This document shows, piece after piece, positions 45,162-58,005 of a stretch of DNA of 64,000 bases; positions within the stretch are counted from its first letter, which is position 1, and each line of letters begins with the position of its first letter. A program made the position numbers and the translations under genes. The DNA comes from a cyanobacterium PCC 7702. GTDB lineage: Bacteria; Cyanobacteriota; Cyanobacteriia; Cyanobacteriales; Nostocaceae. The notes beneath the pieces were generated by a model. That model saw nothing but the letters and a program-made list of their open reading frames with translations. It did not search any database and had not been told where the DNA came from. The stretch is taken from NCBI GenBank assembly GCA_000332255.1, contig KB235926.1, positions 2,739,777-2,803,776 on the forward strand, read 5' to 3'.

Positions 45162-45512
45162 ATGGCTGAAAACGAAGATTTCCAACATTGTATAGAATTA
45201 CTGAAGTTTAAAGTACCACCGGCACGAAGAGAAGAATACATCCACAAAGACGCAGAAATTTGGACTGCAGCCTTAGCTAATTATCCCGGCTTTCTCGGCA
45301 AACAAGTTTGGCTCAATCCCAAAGATCCTACCCAGGTAATTTTAGTGATTCATTGGCAAACGCAAAAGCAGTGGCAAGCAATTCCCCAAGCCGAACTAAA
45401 TGCTATCGAACAAAAATTTCGTCAAGAACTGGGATTTAATTGGGAAATGGTAGAGACAGCAGAATATCAAGTGCGAAAAATTTCCCCCCAGCTTAGAACC
45501 TTGATGTTTTGA
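45162..45512 (+). CDS. TIGR03792-like dimeric alpha/beta-barrel protein
   Basis: The frame is open from 45012, but the leading 50 residues look like spacer and the protein-like part begins at ATG 45162, giving 116 residues. It has the ferredoxin-like alpha-beta barrel pattern of antibiotic-biosynthesis-monooxygenase relatives: IELLKFKVPPARREEYIHKD, then IWTAALANYPGFLGKQVWLNP and VILVIHWQTQKQWQAI. These cyanobacterial proteins of the TIGR03792 type have no known reaction. It precedes chlI by 91 bases on the same strand, but chlI seems to have its own start region. Confidence 0.8.
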   Translation: MAENEDFQHCIELLKFKVPPARREEYIHKDAEIWTAALANYPGFLGKQVWLNPKDPTQVILVIHWQTQKQWQAIPQAELNAIEQKFRQELGFNWEMVETAEYQVRKISPQLRTLMF

Positions 45513-45603
45513 GTTCTATTTTGTTGACTTTCTAATTATCCCTGCCATCGAGCTATGGCACAATAAGAAACGGTAAGAAAAAAATATTCATAAGGTTAAT
45601 TTA

Positions 45604-46728
45604 GTGAGTCCTACAGCTGTTGCTACCGCTGCTGCGCGTCGCGTGGTATTTCCCTTTACGGCAATTGTGGGTCAGGAAGAGATGAAGCTGGCCCTGATTT
45701 TGAATGTTATCGATCCAAAAATAGGTGGCGTGATGATCATGGGCGATCGCGGTACCGGTAAATCCACAACCATCCGCGCCTTAGCCGATCTATTGCCAGA
45801 AATTCCAGTAGTTGCTAACGACCCCTTCAACAGTCACCCCAACGACCCCGATTTGATGAGCGATGAAGTGCGCCAAAAACTAGAAAACGGAGAAGAAATT
45901 CCCGTCGTCTACAAAAAAGTCCAAATTGTAGATCTACCCTTGGGCGCCACCGAAGACCGAGTTTGCGGCACTATCGATATTGAAAAAGCTTTATCTGAAG
46001 GCGTTAAAGCCTTTGAACCAGGACTGTTGGCAAAAGCTAACCGCGGTATTCTCTACGTAGACGAAGTTAACCTGCTCGACGATCACCTGGTAGATGTGCT
46101 GCTAGACTCAGCTGCTAGCGGTTGGAACACGGTAGAACGGGAAGGTATTTCCATTCGTCATCCAGCTCGCTTTGTTCTGGTTGGTTCCGGTAACCCCGAA
46201 GAAGGCGAACTGCGTCCCCAACTCCTAGATCGCTTCGGAATGCACGCTGAAATTCATACGGTCAAAGAACCAGCTTTGCGGGTACAAATTGTGGAACAGC
46301 GCACCGAATTTGACCAAGACCCTCTCAAATTCATAGAAAAATACCAACCCCAGCAACAACAACTGCAACAGCAGATTGTCAAAGCTCAAGAACTTTTACC
46401 CTCAGTCACCATCGACTACGACTTGCGGCTGAAGATTTCCGAAGTTTGCTCAGAATTAAACGTGGATGGTTTGCGGGGCGATATTGTCACTAATCGCGCC
46501 GCTAAAGCTTTAGCAGCCTTAGAAGGGCGCAGCCAAGTAACGGTTGATGATATTCGCCGCGTGATAACATTGTGCTTGCGCCATCGCTTGCGCAAAGATC
46601 CTTTAGAATCGATTGATTCTGGTTACAAAGTCGAAAAAGCTTTTGCCCGCGTGTTTGGTGTAGAAATACCAGCAGAAAACTCTGCCCAAACAAATGGTAG
46701 CGGTCAATTTATAACCGGTGTTCGTTAA
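45604..46728 (+). CDS. chlI: magnesium chelatase ATPase subunit I
   Basis: The 374-residue AAA+ ATPase powers insertion of Mg2+ into protoporphyrin IX with ChlD and ChlH. Walker A is [14 protein letters not shown], Walker [14 protein letters not shown], the sensor 1 region [22 protein letters not shown], and the helical lid with RNLS near the C-terminus are present. Length matches the family. The start is GTG 45604. The next gene downstream is unrelated, so chlI is likely monocistronic, as in other cyanobacteria. Confidence 0.97.
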   Translation: MSPTAVATAAARRVVFPFTAIVGQEEMKLALILNVIDPKIGGVMIMGDRGTGKSTTIRALADLLPEIPVVANDPFNSHPNDPDLMSDEVRQKLENGEEIPVVYKKVQIVDLPLGATEDRVCGTIDIEKALSEGVKAFEPGLLAKANRGILYVDEVNLLDDHLVDVLLDSAASGWNTVEREGISIRHPARFVLVGSGNPEEGELRPQLLDRFGMHAEIHTVKEPALRVQIVEQRTEFDQDPLKFIEKYQPQQQQLQQQIVKAQELLPSVTIDYDLRLKISEVCSELNVDGLRGDIVTNRAAKALAALEGRSQVTVDDIRRVITLCLRHRLRKDPLESIDSGYKVEKAFARVFGVEIPAENSAQTNGSGQFITGVR

Positions 46729-46893
46729 CGCTAATTTTGATAATAATTATTGGGTAGTGGATAGTAGTAAATACCAATTGCTATACGGGTGCAAACAGGT
46801 GCCACGGCAAAGAGCACTGTCAACTGCTCGCTACCAACTGGCAAACATGTTGCACCCAACTTACCCCTCTGGACTTTTTGTAACGGAATTGTG

Positions 46894-47187
46894 ATGAGAA
46901 GTTGGCGCTTTTGGTTAAACACCTTGATTTTATCAAGCCAATATAACCCACCCCGATTTGTCGAACTGTTGATGCTAACGCTAGCAATTGCCATGCTGGC
47001 GATTTCTATTTTTGTACCGACAGAAACACCTTATGTTGTTTTGGGATTAAGTTTCGTGGTCGGGGCATCATTTTCGATCTTAGTGCGGGAAGCGATCGCT
47101 CCTTCACCTCAAACGCGTATCACTCAACTAACGGCAATTTTATTGCTGTTGGTTAGTATCTACGGTTTTGCAGATGTACTCAAGTAG
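46894..47187 (+). CDS. small multi-helix membrane protein, unknown function
   Basis: From ATG 46894 the 97-residue product MRSWRFWLNTLILSS has three hydrophobic segments (about residues 22-40, 44-62 and 76-95). The frame is open from 46789 but the upstream part is not protein-like. It converges on groEL, separated by a shared hairpin terminator. I recognise no family; it looks like a cyanobacterial hypothetical membrane protein. Confidence 0.65.
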   Translation: MRSWRFWLNTLILSSQYNPPRFVELLMLTLAIAMLAISIFVPTETPYVVLGLSFVVGASFSILVREAIAPSPQTRITQLTAILLLLVSIYGFADVLK

Positions 47188-47205
47188 ATGACTAAACCTG
47201 GATCG

Positions 47206-47243
47206 CAAAAAAAAACAGTTTGCCTGAAAAAGGACAAACTGTT
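47206..47243 (-). terminator. intrinsic terminator of groEL
   Basis: On the minus strand AACAGTTTG (47243-47235) pairs with CAAACTGTT (47222-47214), then a run of T's follows (A's at 47207-47215 on plus). Confidence 0.8.
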
Positions 47244-47269
47244 AGGAAAAAATTACACCAATTCTTGGA

Positions 47270-48965
<1,696 letters not shown>

Positions 48966-49063
48966 TCCCAGACAATGTTTCATCTCCAAGATGGTGAGAA
49001 CAAAATGGTTAGTATACACTTGATGCTGAAGTTGGATGCAGTCACTGACGCTGGAAGCAGCAA

Positions 49064-50158
49064 ATGAATATATATAGCTTCCTTAAGGCTTTAGGTATTG
49101 CCGACCCAAGCGGTTCCGGCTGGTTGGCAGTAGTCTTTACATTTTTGTTAGGTTGGGTTGTGACGTGGCGCTTGATTCCAATAGTACGTAAATTTGCCCT
49201 GCGGGTGGGATGGGCAGATCAACCAAATGCACGACGACTGAACCGAGAACCTTTGCCAAATGCAGGTGGTTTGGCTATTTATGCAGGAGTAATAGCAGCT
49301 TTGGTGCTAGCTAGCCTCCTCAGACCCATTGAACTGCAAAATGTCTTAGCTCAAGTACTGACAATTCTTTTAGGTGCTTCGATGCTGGTACTGGTGGGCT
49401 TTATCGATGACCAGTATGGCTTGCCTCCTAGCGTGCGCTTGTTGGTACAGACACTAACCGCACTGCTATTAGTAGCCAATCGTATCAGCATTCATGTGAC
49501 TTTTGGCACTCCCATTGATTCTCTACTTACAATACTGCTGACGGTGCTGTGGGTGGTAGGAATTACCAATGCCATCAATTTTATGGATGGTATGGACGGT
49601 TTGGTGGGGGGAGTGGGTTTTATCACCGCCATGAGTCTACTAGCGGTTTCTGCCCAGTTTCCCAATCGAGCAGCAGCAACATTAGTTCTAGCAGCACTCG
49701 GCGGGGGAGCACTGGGTTTTTTACACCACAATTTTCACCCGTCTCGTATTATTATGGGTGATGCCGGTGCCTACTTTTTTGGCTACGTACTGGCAGCAAC
49801 AAGTATTCTAGGAAAATTGCAAGTTAATACTGTCTTTTCTTTGGTGCCAACAGTGTTATTCCTGTTACTACCTGTATTAGATACCACACAGGTGGTTGTG
49901 CGAAGACTTTTGGCAGGAAAAAATCCTATGAGTACTCCTGGTAAAGATCACCTCCACCACCGCTTGTTAGCTTGGGGTTTATCCCAACGCCATGCTGCAC
50001 TTATTCTTTGGGGTATAACCTTGCTGTGTAATTGGCTGGCAATGAGAATTCAAGGCATGAGCTTGTTAGTAATGCTAGCCACCACTGTTGGTATAGTTAT
50101 TCTTTTGGGCTTTACTGTTTGGCCAAGGATAAAAGCCACCGAAAAGGTACGGGAGTAA
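49064..50158 (+). CDS. polyprenyl-phosphate N-acetylhexosamine-1-phosphate transferase (MraY/WecA family)
   Basis: The 364-residue protein has about 11 transmembrane helices and the catalytic motifs of the family: GFIDDQYGLPPS (DDxx, Mg2+ binding), ITNAINFMDGMDGLVGG, and GDAGAYFFGYVLA, with the His-rich loop GKDHLHHRLLAWGLS. The HHR loop is that of the WecA/TagO subgroup, which starts synthesis of O-antigen, enterobacterial common antigen or secondary wall polymers by attaching GlcNAc-1-P to undecaprenyl phosphate. MraY of peptidoglycan synthesis is less likely. It is divergent from groEL. Confidence 0.93.
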   Translation: MNIYSFLKALGIADPSGSGWLAVVFTFLLGWVVTWRLIPIVRKFALRVGWADQPNARRLNREPLPNAGGLAIYAGVIAALVLASLLRPIELQNVLAQVLTILLGASMLVLVGFIDDQYGLPPSVRLLVQTLTALLLVANRISIHVTFGTPIDSLLTILLTVLWVVGITNAINFMDGMDGLVGGVGFITAMSLLAVSAQFPNRAAATLVLAALGGGALGFLHHNFHPSRIIMGDAGAYFFGYVLAATSILGKLQVNTVFSLVPTVLFLLLPVLDTTQVVVRRLLAGKNPMSTPGKDHLHHRLLAWGLSQRHAALILWGITLLCNWLAMRIQGMSLLVMLATTVGIVILLGFTVWPRIKATEKVRE

Positions 50159-50309
50159 ATCAATTGCGCCCACCACCCATTTGCAGATGCTCTACGCCAC
50201 CTTATTTTTTCAACAGCGCTGCGTTCGCCGCAGACATTTCCGTAGAGTTGGCAAGGAAAATACGGCGAGCGTTAGGATTTTAATCTTATTTTTATCTTGG
50301 CATTAGTAC

Positions 50310-51092
<783 letters not shown>

Positions 51093-51319
51093 TTAGCCGT
51101 TACAGCGCTAATCATAAAACTTCGCAGGCACCGGAGAAACTCCTTGCTGTCGCTCCAACTCGAAAAATTGCCAAATGCGAATTCTTGATTAAAAAATTAT
51201 AAATGCTATTCTTGAGCAAGCACAGCGGACATTCAAAAACAGCGAAAAATGACTTTACATCTGTACAGGCTGGCAAGAACTACCATTAAAATCAAACTGT
51301 AGCAAAATAGAGTGTTTAC

Positions 51320-51637
51320 ATGTCTACTAAAAAGCAATTTAACAGCTTCGAAGAGATTCTGTCTGGTTCTGACGTACCCGTATTGGTAGATTTTTACGCC
51401 GAATGGTGCGGCCCTTGCCGGATCATGGCCACAATCCTAGAGCAAGTTAATGCTCAACTCCAAGGGCGCATCAGAATTGTCAAAATTGACACGGAAAAAT
51501 ATCCCCAGTTGGCTAATGAATACCAAATATATGCTCTACCAACCTTGGTACTTTTTAAGCAAGGGCGACCAGTAGAACGAATTGAGGGAGTATTGCAACC
51601 TTCAGATTTGGTCAGACGTCTAGAATCTTTGATTTAA
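51320..51637 (+). CDS. thioredoxin
   Basis: A 105-residue thioredoxin with the redox-active WCGPC motif at residues 29-33 (C30 and C33), the strand VDFYAEWCGPC, cis-proline in ALPTLVLF, and the C-terminal helix. The sequence is less standard than TrxA (RIMATILEQVNAQL), and fits one of the divergent cyanobacterial thioredoxins, such as the y or B types; the exact class is unsure. The start ATG at 51320 has no strong ribosome site. Confidence 0.92.
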   Translation: MSTKKQFNSFEEILSGSDVPVLVDFYAEWCGPCRIMATILEQVNAQLQGRIRIVKIDTEKYPQLANEYQIYALPTLVLFKQGRPVERIEGVLQPSDLVRRLESLI

Positions 51638-51864
51638 CCAAATTCTTTGATGGGTTATTTAACTTTGTCTTTGGCGATTGATTTAGTAGGTAATAGACAA
51701 GGGAAGACAGCAAAAAACACCTTATTCCCGACTTTTCTATTCTCCGTTGCTGCGATCGCCAAATATCTTTTGCCAAGACCCAGCTAACCACCAAAAACAA
51801 TAAATTCCCTTTTTCTGGTCTTGCCAGTGTCTGAAACAGTAGCAAATACTAAATTGGCATAGTT

Positions 51865-52542
51865 ATGACAGGGCGTCGTTTTTTTAGCATTCTCGCTTTC
51901 ATAGCGCTACTGCAGTACTTTCCCACTCAAGCTTACGCTCAACAACAAAACGGTTCTAAACAACCATCAGAAAGTGAAATCAAACAGATAGTTGCTGCTA
52001 ATTGGATGAGCAATTATCCAGATAATAAATTTTATCCAGAAAAAATTCTCACCCGATCTGAATTAGCCTCGATAATGGTAAAAGTATTTCGATTGGATAA
52101 ACGTCCTGAAGCTAGCCAAAGTGACGTTGTACTTGCAGATGTACCTGCTTCTCATCCAGCGTTTCGGAATATTCAATTAGTAGTAAAAACGAACATTATG
52201 AAAGGTTACCGGGGAAATTTATTTTTCCCGAACCAAAAAGTGACAAGAGCAGAAGGTTTGGCAATTTTTGCTCAAGCTTACGGTGTATTTCAATTTTCTG
52301 ACGAGACCGTTCGGGAAATACTAGCCCCTTATGCTGATGCTGCATTAATTCCAACTTGGGCCCGTCAAGCGATCGCCACAGTGGCAGCAGAAGGATTTAT
52401 CAATACAGATGCCCAAAACAATATTTCTCCCTTGAAACCAATGACACGTGGTGATATGGCTTACGTATTAAGTCAATATTTGCAAAGACAGCAAGCACAA
52501 CCACAAACACCAGAAGCACCTCCTGCACCCCAAAACCTTTAA
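51865..52542 (+). CDS. exported S-layer-homology (SLH) domain protein
   Basis: The 225-residue product has a signal peptide with cleavage after AYA (residue 25), and about two or three SLH-type repeats over residues 40-205: NWMSNYPDNKFYPEKILTRSE, broken as NYPDNKFYPEK and ILTRSELASIMVKVF, DVPASHPAFRNIQLVVKTNIMKG cut into DVPASHPAFRNIQ and TNIMKGYRGN, and KPMTRGDMAYVLSQYL. SLH domains bind secondary polymers of peptidoglycan at the cell surface. The C-terminus is Pro/Gln rich. It lies ahead of dxs, 112 bases away, without a clear terminator between them. Confidence 0.88.
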   Translation: MTGRRFFSILAFIALLQYFPTQAYAQQQNGSKQPSESEIKQIVAANWMSNYPDNKFYPEKILTRSELASIMVKVFRLDKRPEASQSDVVLADVPASHPAFRNIQLVVKTNIMKGYRGNLFFPNQKVTRAEGLAIFAQAYGVFQFSDETVREILAPYADAALIPTWARQAIATVAAEGFINTDAQNNISPLKPMTRGDMAYVLSQYLQRQQAQPQTPEAPPAPQNL

Positions 52543-52654
52543 CAAGGGAAAAATGATTAAAATTATTTATACTCATTATTTTTCAGGAATGTTTTTCACC
52601 ATAATGAGCGTGGGAAAATCAGTTTATAAAATCTAGAGAGGAAAACCCTATAGT

Positions 52655-54562
52655 ATGCATCTGAGCGAAATCACCCATCCCAACCAGTTGCATGGATTAT
52701 CAATTCGGCAGTTGCAACAAATTGCCCGTCAAATTCGGGATAAGCATCTACAAACAGTAGCAGCCACGGGAGGACACTTGGGACCGGGATTGGGTGTTGT
52801 AGAGTTAACGCTTGGGCTTTACCAAACCTTGGACTTAGACCGCGATAAAGTGATCTGGGACGTTGGGCATCAAGCATATCCCCACAAACTCATCACAGGA
52901 CGTTACAGTCGCTTTCACACGCTGCGGCAAAAAGATGGCATTGCTGGTTATCTCAAACGCTGTGAAAGCCGATTTGACCATTTTGGTGCAGGACACGCTT
53001 CCACAAGTATTTCCGCTGCCTTAGGCATAGCTTTAGCGCGGGATTTGAAAGGGGAAAAATTTAAAGTTGTAGCAATTATTGGTGATGGAGCACTCACTGG
53101 TGGTATGGCACTAGAAGCCATAAACCACGCCGGACATTTGCCGAAAACAAACTTATTGGTTGTCCTCAACGACAACGAAATGTCCATATCTCCAAATGTC
53201 GGTGCCATTCCCCGCTACTTAAACAAAATGCGCCTGAGCGGTCCAGTACAGTTTCTCAAGGATAACCTGGAAGAGCAATTCAAACAAATTCCCTTTGTAG
53301 GCGAGTCCCTTTCTCCAGAATTGGGACGCATTAAAGAAGGAATGAAGCGTCTGGCCGTTCCCAAGGTTGGGGCCGTTTTTGAAGAACTCGGCTTTACTTA
53401 TATGGGACCTGTAGACGGCCACAATTTAGAAGAATTAATTGCTACCTTCCAACAAGCACACCAAATTCCCGGACCTGTATTGGTACACGTGGCAACTGTT
53501 AAGGGTAAGGGTTACGAAATTGCGGAAAAAGACCAAGTGGGTTACCACGCCCAATCTCCCTTTAATTTAGCTACTGGTAAAGCCATTCCTTCCAATAAAC
53601 CTAAACCTCCTGCTTACTCGAAAGTTTTTGCTCACACCTTAGTCAAACTCGCAGAACAAAATCCCAAAATCATCGGTATTACTGCTGCAATGGCAACGGG
53701 AACCGGCTTGGACAAACTGCAAGCCAAACTTCCCAATCAGTATATTGATGTCGGTATTGCCGAACAACACGCCGTAACTTTGGCAGCGGGATTAGCAACA
53801 GAAGGTATGCGTCCTGTTGTTGCTATTTACTCTACCTTTTTACAACGTGCCTACGATCAAGTTATTCACGATGTCTGCATCCAAAATTTGCCCGTCTTCT
53901 TCTGTATGGATCGAGCAGGAATTGTCGGTGCAGATGGTCCCACCCACCAAGGCATGTATGATATTGCCTATTTGCGCTGCATTCCCAATATGGTATTGAT
54001 GGCACCCAAAGATGAAGCGGAACTGCAACGCATGCTCGTCACGGGTATTAACCATACCCAGGGACCGATCGCTATGCGTTTTCCCCGTGGGGTAGGTTAT
54101 GGCGTTCCTTTAATGGAAGAAGGCTGGGAGGCTTTGGAAATTGGCAAAGGAGAAATTCTCCGCCACGGAGACGATTTGTTAATTATCGGCTATGGCACGA
54201 TGGTCCATCCCGCCGTGCAAGTAGCAGAAATTCTCAGCGAACACGGTATTCAAGCAACTGTAATTAATGCTCGTTTTGCCAAACCTTTAGATACGGAATT
54301 GATTTTGCCACTAGCACGGAAAATCGGACGTGTTGTCACTTTGGAAGAAGGCTGCGTTATGGGTGGTTTTGGTTCTGCAGTTGCAGAGGCGCTGTTAGAT
54401 GCGGATATTGTAGTTCCCATCAAACGCATCGGTGTGCCGGATATACTTGTGGAACACGCCGAACCCGAGGAATCCAAGGCAGAATTAGGCTTAACCAGTC
54501 CGCAAATAGCTGAAAAAGTTTTGACAGCTTTCTTTCAACAACAGCTATTTCCTGTAAGTTAA
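52655..54562 (+). CDS. dxs: 1-deoxy-D-xylulose-5-phosphate synthase
   Basis: The 635-residue thiamine diphosphate enzyme condenses pyruvate and glyceraldehyde-3-phosphate, the first step of the MEP isoprenoid pathway that supplies carotenoids and the chlorophyll phytol tail. Seen are [18 protein letters not shown], the ThDP motif [28 protein letters not shown], and the transketolase pyrimidine domain with [16 protein letters not shown] and [15 protein letters not shown]. The C-terminal transketolase domain is complete. Length is normal and the start has a purine-rich AGAGAGG upstream. Confidence 0.98.
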   Translation: MHLSEITHPNQLHGLSIRQLQQIARQIRDKHLQTVAATGGHLGPGLGVVELTLGLYQTLDLDRDKVIWDVGHQAYPHKLITGRYSRFHTLRQKDGIAGYLKRCESRFDHFGAGHASTSISAALGIALARDLKGEKFKVVAIIGDGALTGGMALEAINHAGHLPKTNLLVVLNDNEMSISPNVGAIPRYLNKMRLSGPVQFLKDNLEEQFKQIPFVGESLSPELGRIKEGMKRLAVPKVGAVFEELGFTYMGPVDGHNLEELIATFQQAHQIPGPVLVHVATVKGKGYEIAEKDQVGYHAQSPFNLATGKAIPSNKPKPPAYSKVFAHTLVKLAEQNPKIIGITAAMATGTGLDKLQAKLPNQYIDVGIAEQHAVTLAAGLATEGMRPVVAIYSTFLQRAYDQVIHDVCIQNLPVFFCMDRAGIVGADGPTHQGMYDIAYLRCIPNMVLMAPKDEAELQRMLVTGINHTQGPIAMRFPRGVGYGVPLMEEGWEALEIGKGEILRHGDDLLIIGYGTMVHPAVQVAEILSEHGIQATVINARFAKPLDTELILPLARKIGRVVTLEEGCVMGGFGSAVAEALLDADIVVPIKRIGVPDILVEHAEPEESKAELGLTSPQIAEKVLTAFFQQQLFPVS

Positions 54563-54640
54563 AAATTCAGGGTGGGCAACAAGCATGATTCATTGCCCAT
54601 CCTGTCAGTTTTTGTGCCTAATGTCGCAAAAATGTGGTTT

Positions 54641-55030
54641 TTAACTTAAATCGAGAGCATGTTGCTTCAATTCATCCAAGGAAACGTATTCCAAAGCGGA
54701 AGCGTGGGTTGCTGACAAAATTACAGGTGGTGCAACTCCAGCATCTAGTGCTTCTTTCCAGCGAGAAGCACACAAACACCAGCGATCGCCGCTTTTAAGA
54801 CCCGGAAAGTTATACATGGGAACAGGTGTGCTCAAATCGTTTCCTCGAGATTTGGTGAAAGCCAAAAACTCTTCTGTCACTTGCGCGCAGATCACGTGAG
54901 CGCCAAAATCACCCGCACCCGTTTTACATGCTCCATCGCGATAAAAGCCTGTCATCGGCGAAGTACAGCAAATTTCTAGAGGTTTTCCCAGAACATTTCT
55001 AGCTTGTGTCATGGCAACAATTTTCTGCAT
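54641..55030 (-). CDS. DUF2237 family protein
   Basis: The 129-residue protein has the DUF2237 features: ARNVLGKPLEICCTSPMTGFY, YRDGACKTGAGDFGAHVICAQ, YNFPGLKSGDRWCLCASRWK and the tail ATHASALEYVSLDELKQHAL. Several conserved cysteines suggest a metal or redox role, but the family has no known function. A second ATG at 55012 would remove six residues and is as likely. It is convergent with dxs and stands alone. Confidence 0.88.
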   Translation of the reverse strand: MQKIVAMTQARNVLGKPLEICCTSPMTGFYRDGACKTGAGDFGAHVICAQVTEEFLAFTKSRGNDLSTPVPMYNFPGLKSGDRWCLCASRWKEALDAGVAPPVILSATHASALEYVSLDELKQHALDLS

Positions 55031-55171
55031 CTAATACCAATTCTCTATGAATAAAAGCTTAATGGCAGTAGCAAGGGTAAATTTAGTTGCCAAAAACTAG
55101 CTTATTTGATTACCCATCTGGCCGTGGTAGTGGCTAAGATGAGAATATTCGCGTGTTGACACCTTTTGGCC

Positions 55172-55534
55172 GTGAATACTGCTACTTGCCCTCGCTGTTA
55201 CCAAAAAGTTAATTCTCAGGCGATTACTTGTCCTTACTGCCGTACCGAGCTCAAAGCCTACGGTCATCCTGGCGTGACTTTACACCGCGCTGCTTTGGGC
55301 AGCTATCTTTGTGACAGTTGCACTTACCATGCTGACGACACCTGTAATTTTCCTCAGCGTCCCCATGCTAAAGAGTGTACGTTATATCAAAATCTTGTAG
55401 AAAGAAACTTGGAATTGCAGCAATTACGCCGTTCTCCAAGTTTAAGTACAAAGTGGAAAAATTGGCTGAGACAAAATCAGGCTTTAGTTTTGTTACTAGT
55501 TTTATTGTTGGTGTGCTTGCTGGTGAGTTTGTGA
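55172..55534 (+). CDS. zinc-ribbon protein with C-terminal membrane helix
   Basis: From GTG 55172 the product starts MNTATCPRCYQKVNS and has a CxxC zinc-ribbon (CPRCYQKV...CPYCRTEL), then a second cysteine/histidine cluster with CDSCTYHADDTCNFPQRPHAK carrying CDSC and CNFPQRPHAKEC. A single hydrophobic C-terminal helix (LVLLLVLLLVCLLVSL) would tether it to a membrane with the zinc domains in the cytoplasm. It resembles cyanobacterial hypotheticals with no known role. It converges on nblS, whose stop is 35 bases away. Confidence 0.8.
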   Translation: MNTATCPRCYQKVNSQAITCPYCRTELKAYGHPGVTLHRAALGSYLCDSCTYHADDTCNFPQRPHAKECTLYQNLVERNLELQQLRRSPSLSTKWKNWLRQNQALVLLLVLLLVCLLVSL

Positions 55535-55568
55535 AATTTCGTCTCATAGCAAGTGGGATGAAACTACC

Positions 55569-57536
55569 TCAACTGGTGGAAATGGTGTGTGTTTGAGCAG
55601 CTGGTTCCGTAACTGCACCTTCTTGTCGACCTGCTATTTCTTCTTCAAAAACTGCCAAATCGAACCAAAATGTTGTCCCTACACCTACTTCGCTCACCAA
55701 ATGAACTTTGCTGTGATGCTTGTCTTCGATGATATTTCTGACAATTGACAGTCCCAAACCAGTACCTTCTAAAGTGTGAACGCGATTTTCGACTCGGAAG
55801 AAGCGATCGAAGATTGCTTTTTGGTCCTCTGGAGCAATACCTATACCTGTATCAGAAACTTCTACTCGTACTTGTTGGGGGCGATCGCTACCTTCTGGGG
55901 AAGGGGATGCTAATGTATAAGCACGGATGGCAACTTTACCTCCTGCTTGGGTAAATTTGAGGGCATTACCAACTAAATTTGCTAAAACTTGCAGTAATAG
56001 ATCGTAATGACCTACTACCAAAGGCAGTTTAGGTTCTACTTCTTGAATGATTTCAATGCCTTTATCTTTGGCGTTAAGTTGGTAAGTACGCAGTGTTTGT
56101 TCGATTGCTTGTCCTAGATCCACCGCATCTAAGTTGTAGCGGCGACCCGATTCCAGCTTGGATAAATCTAACACGTCGTTGACCAAGCGTGCCAGGCGAT
56201 CGGTTTCGTGATTGACTGTTGCGAGAAATTCTTGCCGTTGTTCTGGGGTCAGTTCTTCCCCGTAGTCGTGTAAAGTTTCGATAAAAGACTTGATGTTGAA
56301 TAGGGGAGTTCGCAACTCGTGGGAAACATTGCTAATAAATTGGCTTTTTGCTTCGTTGAGCTCGACTTCGCGGGTAATATCTTGTACGGTAATGGCAATA
56401 CCCTTAACATTTTCTCTTTGCTGGTCAAGCACCGTGGTGAGGAGAATGCGAATCGTGCGATGCATTCCTTGGGTAAGGTGAATGCGAAACTCCGCGCTTT
56501 CACACTCTCCCGCTGCCATTTGGTACAAAGGACGAGTGATTTCAGCTTGCACTGACGGTGGTAAATGATGCAAAACATTTTCACCAATTATGTCCACTCC
56601 TTCCCAACCGAAAATGCGCCGCGCAGTCGGATTGACTAAAATCACTTGCATGTTGTTATCAATTAAAACAGCGCCATCTGCAATAGTAGAAACCAAAGTC
56701 TCCAACTTTGCTTTTTCGGCTGTGAGTTCTTCGATATTTTGTTCTTCGTAACGTTCTAAACGCTCTGCCATTTCGTTGAAGCTGAGAATTAATTCTTTGA
56801 GTTCGCCTCCAAATGGCAAGTCAATACGTTGCTTAAAATTTCCTGCAGCAATTTGCTTGACTCCCAGCAACAACTCCTTAATAGGCTTGGTAATCGTCAA
56901 AGCGTTGATTACTCCTCCTAAAATTACCATTACCCAAATGGAGATAAATACGGCTATAGTAACATCGCGGGTAAAGTTTGTGGAGATGACCGCCGTGGGA
57001 TTGGGATTAATACCAATCGCCAAAACTCCCAAGTATTTGTTATCAACGGTCAAAGGTACAAAAACATCCGTGACTACACCGTCCGGGGACATGTGTTGCC
57101 TGACCATGGGTTTGTCAGCATCGCTGGCGTAGTCATCTGGCAATTGAATGCGCCGTTTAATTGTCAGAGAAGTTTCTACTTCTGGTTCCCAAAAGGGAAT
57201 GCCAAAATATATATTCCCAGTTTCATCGGCGTAGAGCATGTAACGCACGCTCGAGGTACTGCTGTAGAAGCGCTGGGAAAATTGCACTACTTCTTTGAGA
57301 TTGTGGTCGGCAATTAAGGGTGCAACGTTAGCGGCAAGTAGCAGTCCCAAGTCGCGGCCGAAACGAGTATCGTTCAGGCGTGCATCTTGCTGAATGGTAT
57401 TTACTGCCCAAAAGGTCAGACCGCTCATTACCAATGATACCACCAAGGTGACGGCAGCCAAAAGTTTGGTCTGGAGCGTAAACTCTGACCACCAATTAGC
57501 GATCGCTTCTCGGATTGTTTTTACAAAGGCCAGCAT
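55569..57536 (-). CDS. nblS: sensor histidine kinase NblS (Hik33/DspA)
   Basis: The 655-residue membrane kinase has two transmembrane segments (about residues 25-47 and 190-212) around a periplasmic sensor domain, then a HAMP domain, a PAS domain (about 290-390), and HisKA/HATPase domains. The phosphorylated His is in SHELRTPLFNIKSFIETL; N, G1 and G2 boxes are NLVGNALKFTQ, DTGIGIAPED and GTGLGLSIVRN. Sequence and architecture match NblS/Hik33, which responds to high light, cold and nutrient stress and controls phycobilisome breakdown. It lies downstream of purD, as in other cyanobacteria, though with a 470-base gap. Its partner regulators RpaB or NblR are not nearby. Confidence 0.95.
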   Translation of the reverse strand: MLAFVKTIREAIANWWSEFTLQTKLLAAVTLVVSLVMSGLTFWAVNTIQQDARLNDTRFGRDLGLLLAANVAPLIADHNLKEVVQFSQRFYSSTSSVRYMLYADETGNIYFGIPFWEPEVETSLTIKRRIQLPDDYASDADKPMVRQHMSPDGVVTDVFVPLTVDNKYLGVLAIGINPNPTAVISTNFTRDVTIAVFISIWVMVILGGVINALTITKPIKELLLGVKQIAAGNFKQRIDLPFGGELKELILSFNEMAERLERYEEQNIEELTAEKAKLETLVSTIADGAVLIDNNMQVILVNPTARRIFGWEGVDIIGENVLHHLPPSVQAEITRPLYQMAAGECESAEFRIHLTQGMHRTIRILLTTVLDQQRENVKGIAITVQDITREVELNEAKSQFISNVSHELRTPLFNIKSFIETLHDYGEELTPEQRQEFLATVNHETDRLARLVNDVLDLSKLESGRRYNLDAVDLGQAIEQTLRTYQLNAKDKGIEIIQEVEPKLPLVVGHYDLLLQVLANLVGNALKFTQAGGKVAIRAYTLASPSPEGSDRPQQVRVEVSDTGIGIAPEDQKAIFDRFFRVENRVHTLEGTGLGLSIVRNIIEDKHHSKVHLVSEVGVGTTFWFDLAVFEEEIAGRQEGAVTEPAAQTHTISTS

Positions 57537-58005
57537 TTTAATAAAAAGTTGTTATGGCGGTAGTCGTTGGTATTAAACACGACTTGATGCAAGTCAAATT
57601 ATGTCAAAGTATATAGTGTACAATTTACCAAACACCTACCCGGAACATGGTGTGAGATTTTCATTTACGTATTGCCAACTCCCTTAGTTTGCGTACTTTC
57701 GGTGAGATAGTGGAGTTGGCTGCTCTCGCATTTTCCACCTTAGGCGGGTTTGGCAGGCATGTAAAGCTTTGCAATTAAAATTAATTAGACAAACAGGTCT
57801 CGAGTCAGAGTACCAGCAAAAGTTTTCCCTTGCTTTTTCCCTCCTCTTTTGGCCTCAACGGCAATTACTCGTGTGCCCTGCCTGGAAGTCTTTGAACCAG
57901 CGTGCCTCTATTGTACTGTTGCCGGCTGCTGTTGGGCAACTTTCACTTCGACTGTGGCTGTGGCGGGCGGTGGAATTCCTCTTTTAACTAACTGCTTTTG
58001 AGCGC
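57537..58005. other. spacer between purD and nblS
   Basis: About 470 bases that should hold the nblS promoter on the minus strand. No gene is accepted; a 72-codon plus-strand frame at 57769-57987 is antisense noise. No high-light regulatory element could be identified by eye. Confidence 0.5.

Noticed and set aside
57769-57987. 72-codon plus-strand frame between purD and nblS
   Set aside because: Hydrophobic/Leu-Trp-rich low-complexity frame without ribosome site in a spacer that should carry the nblS promoter.
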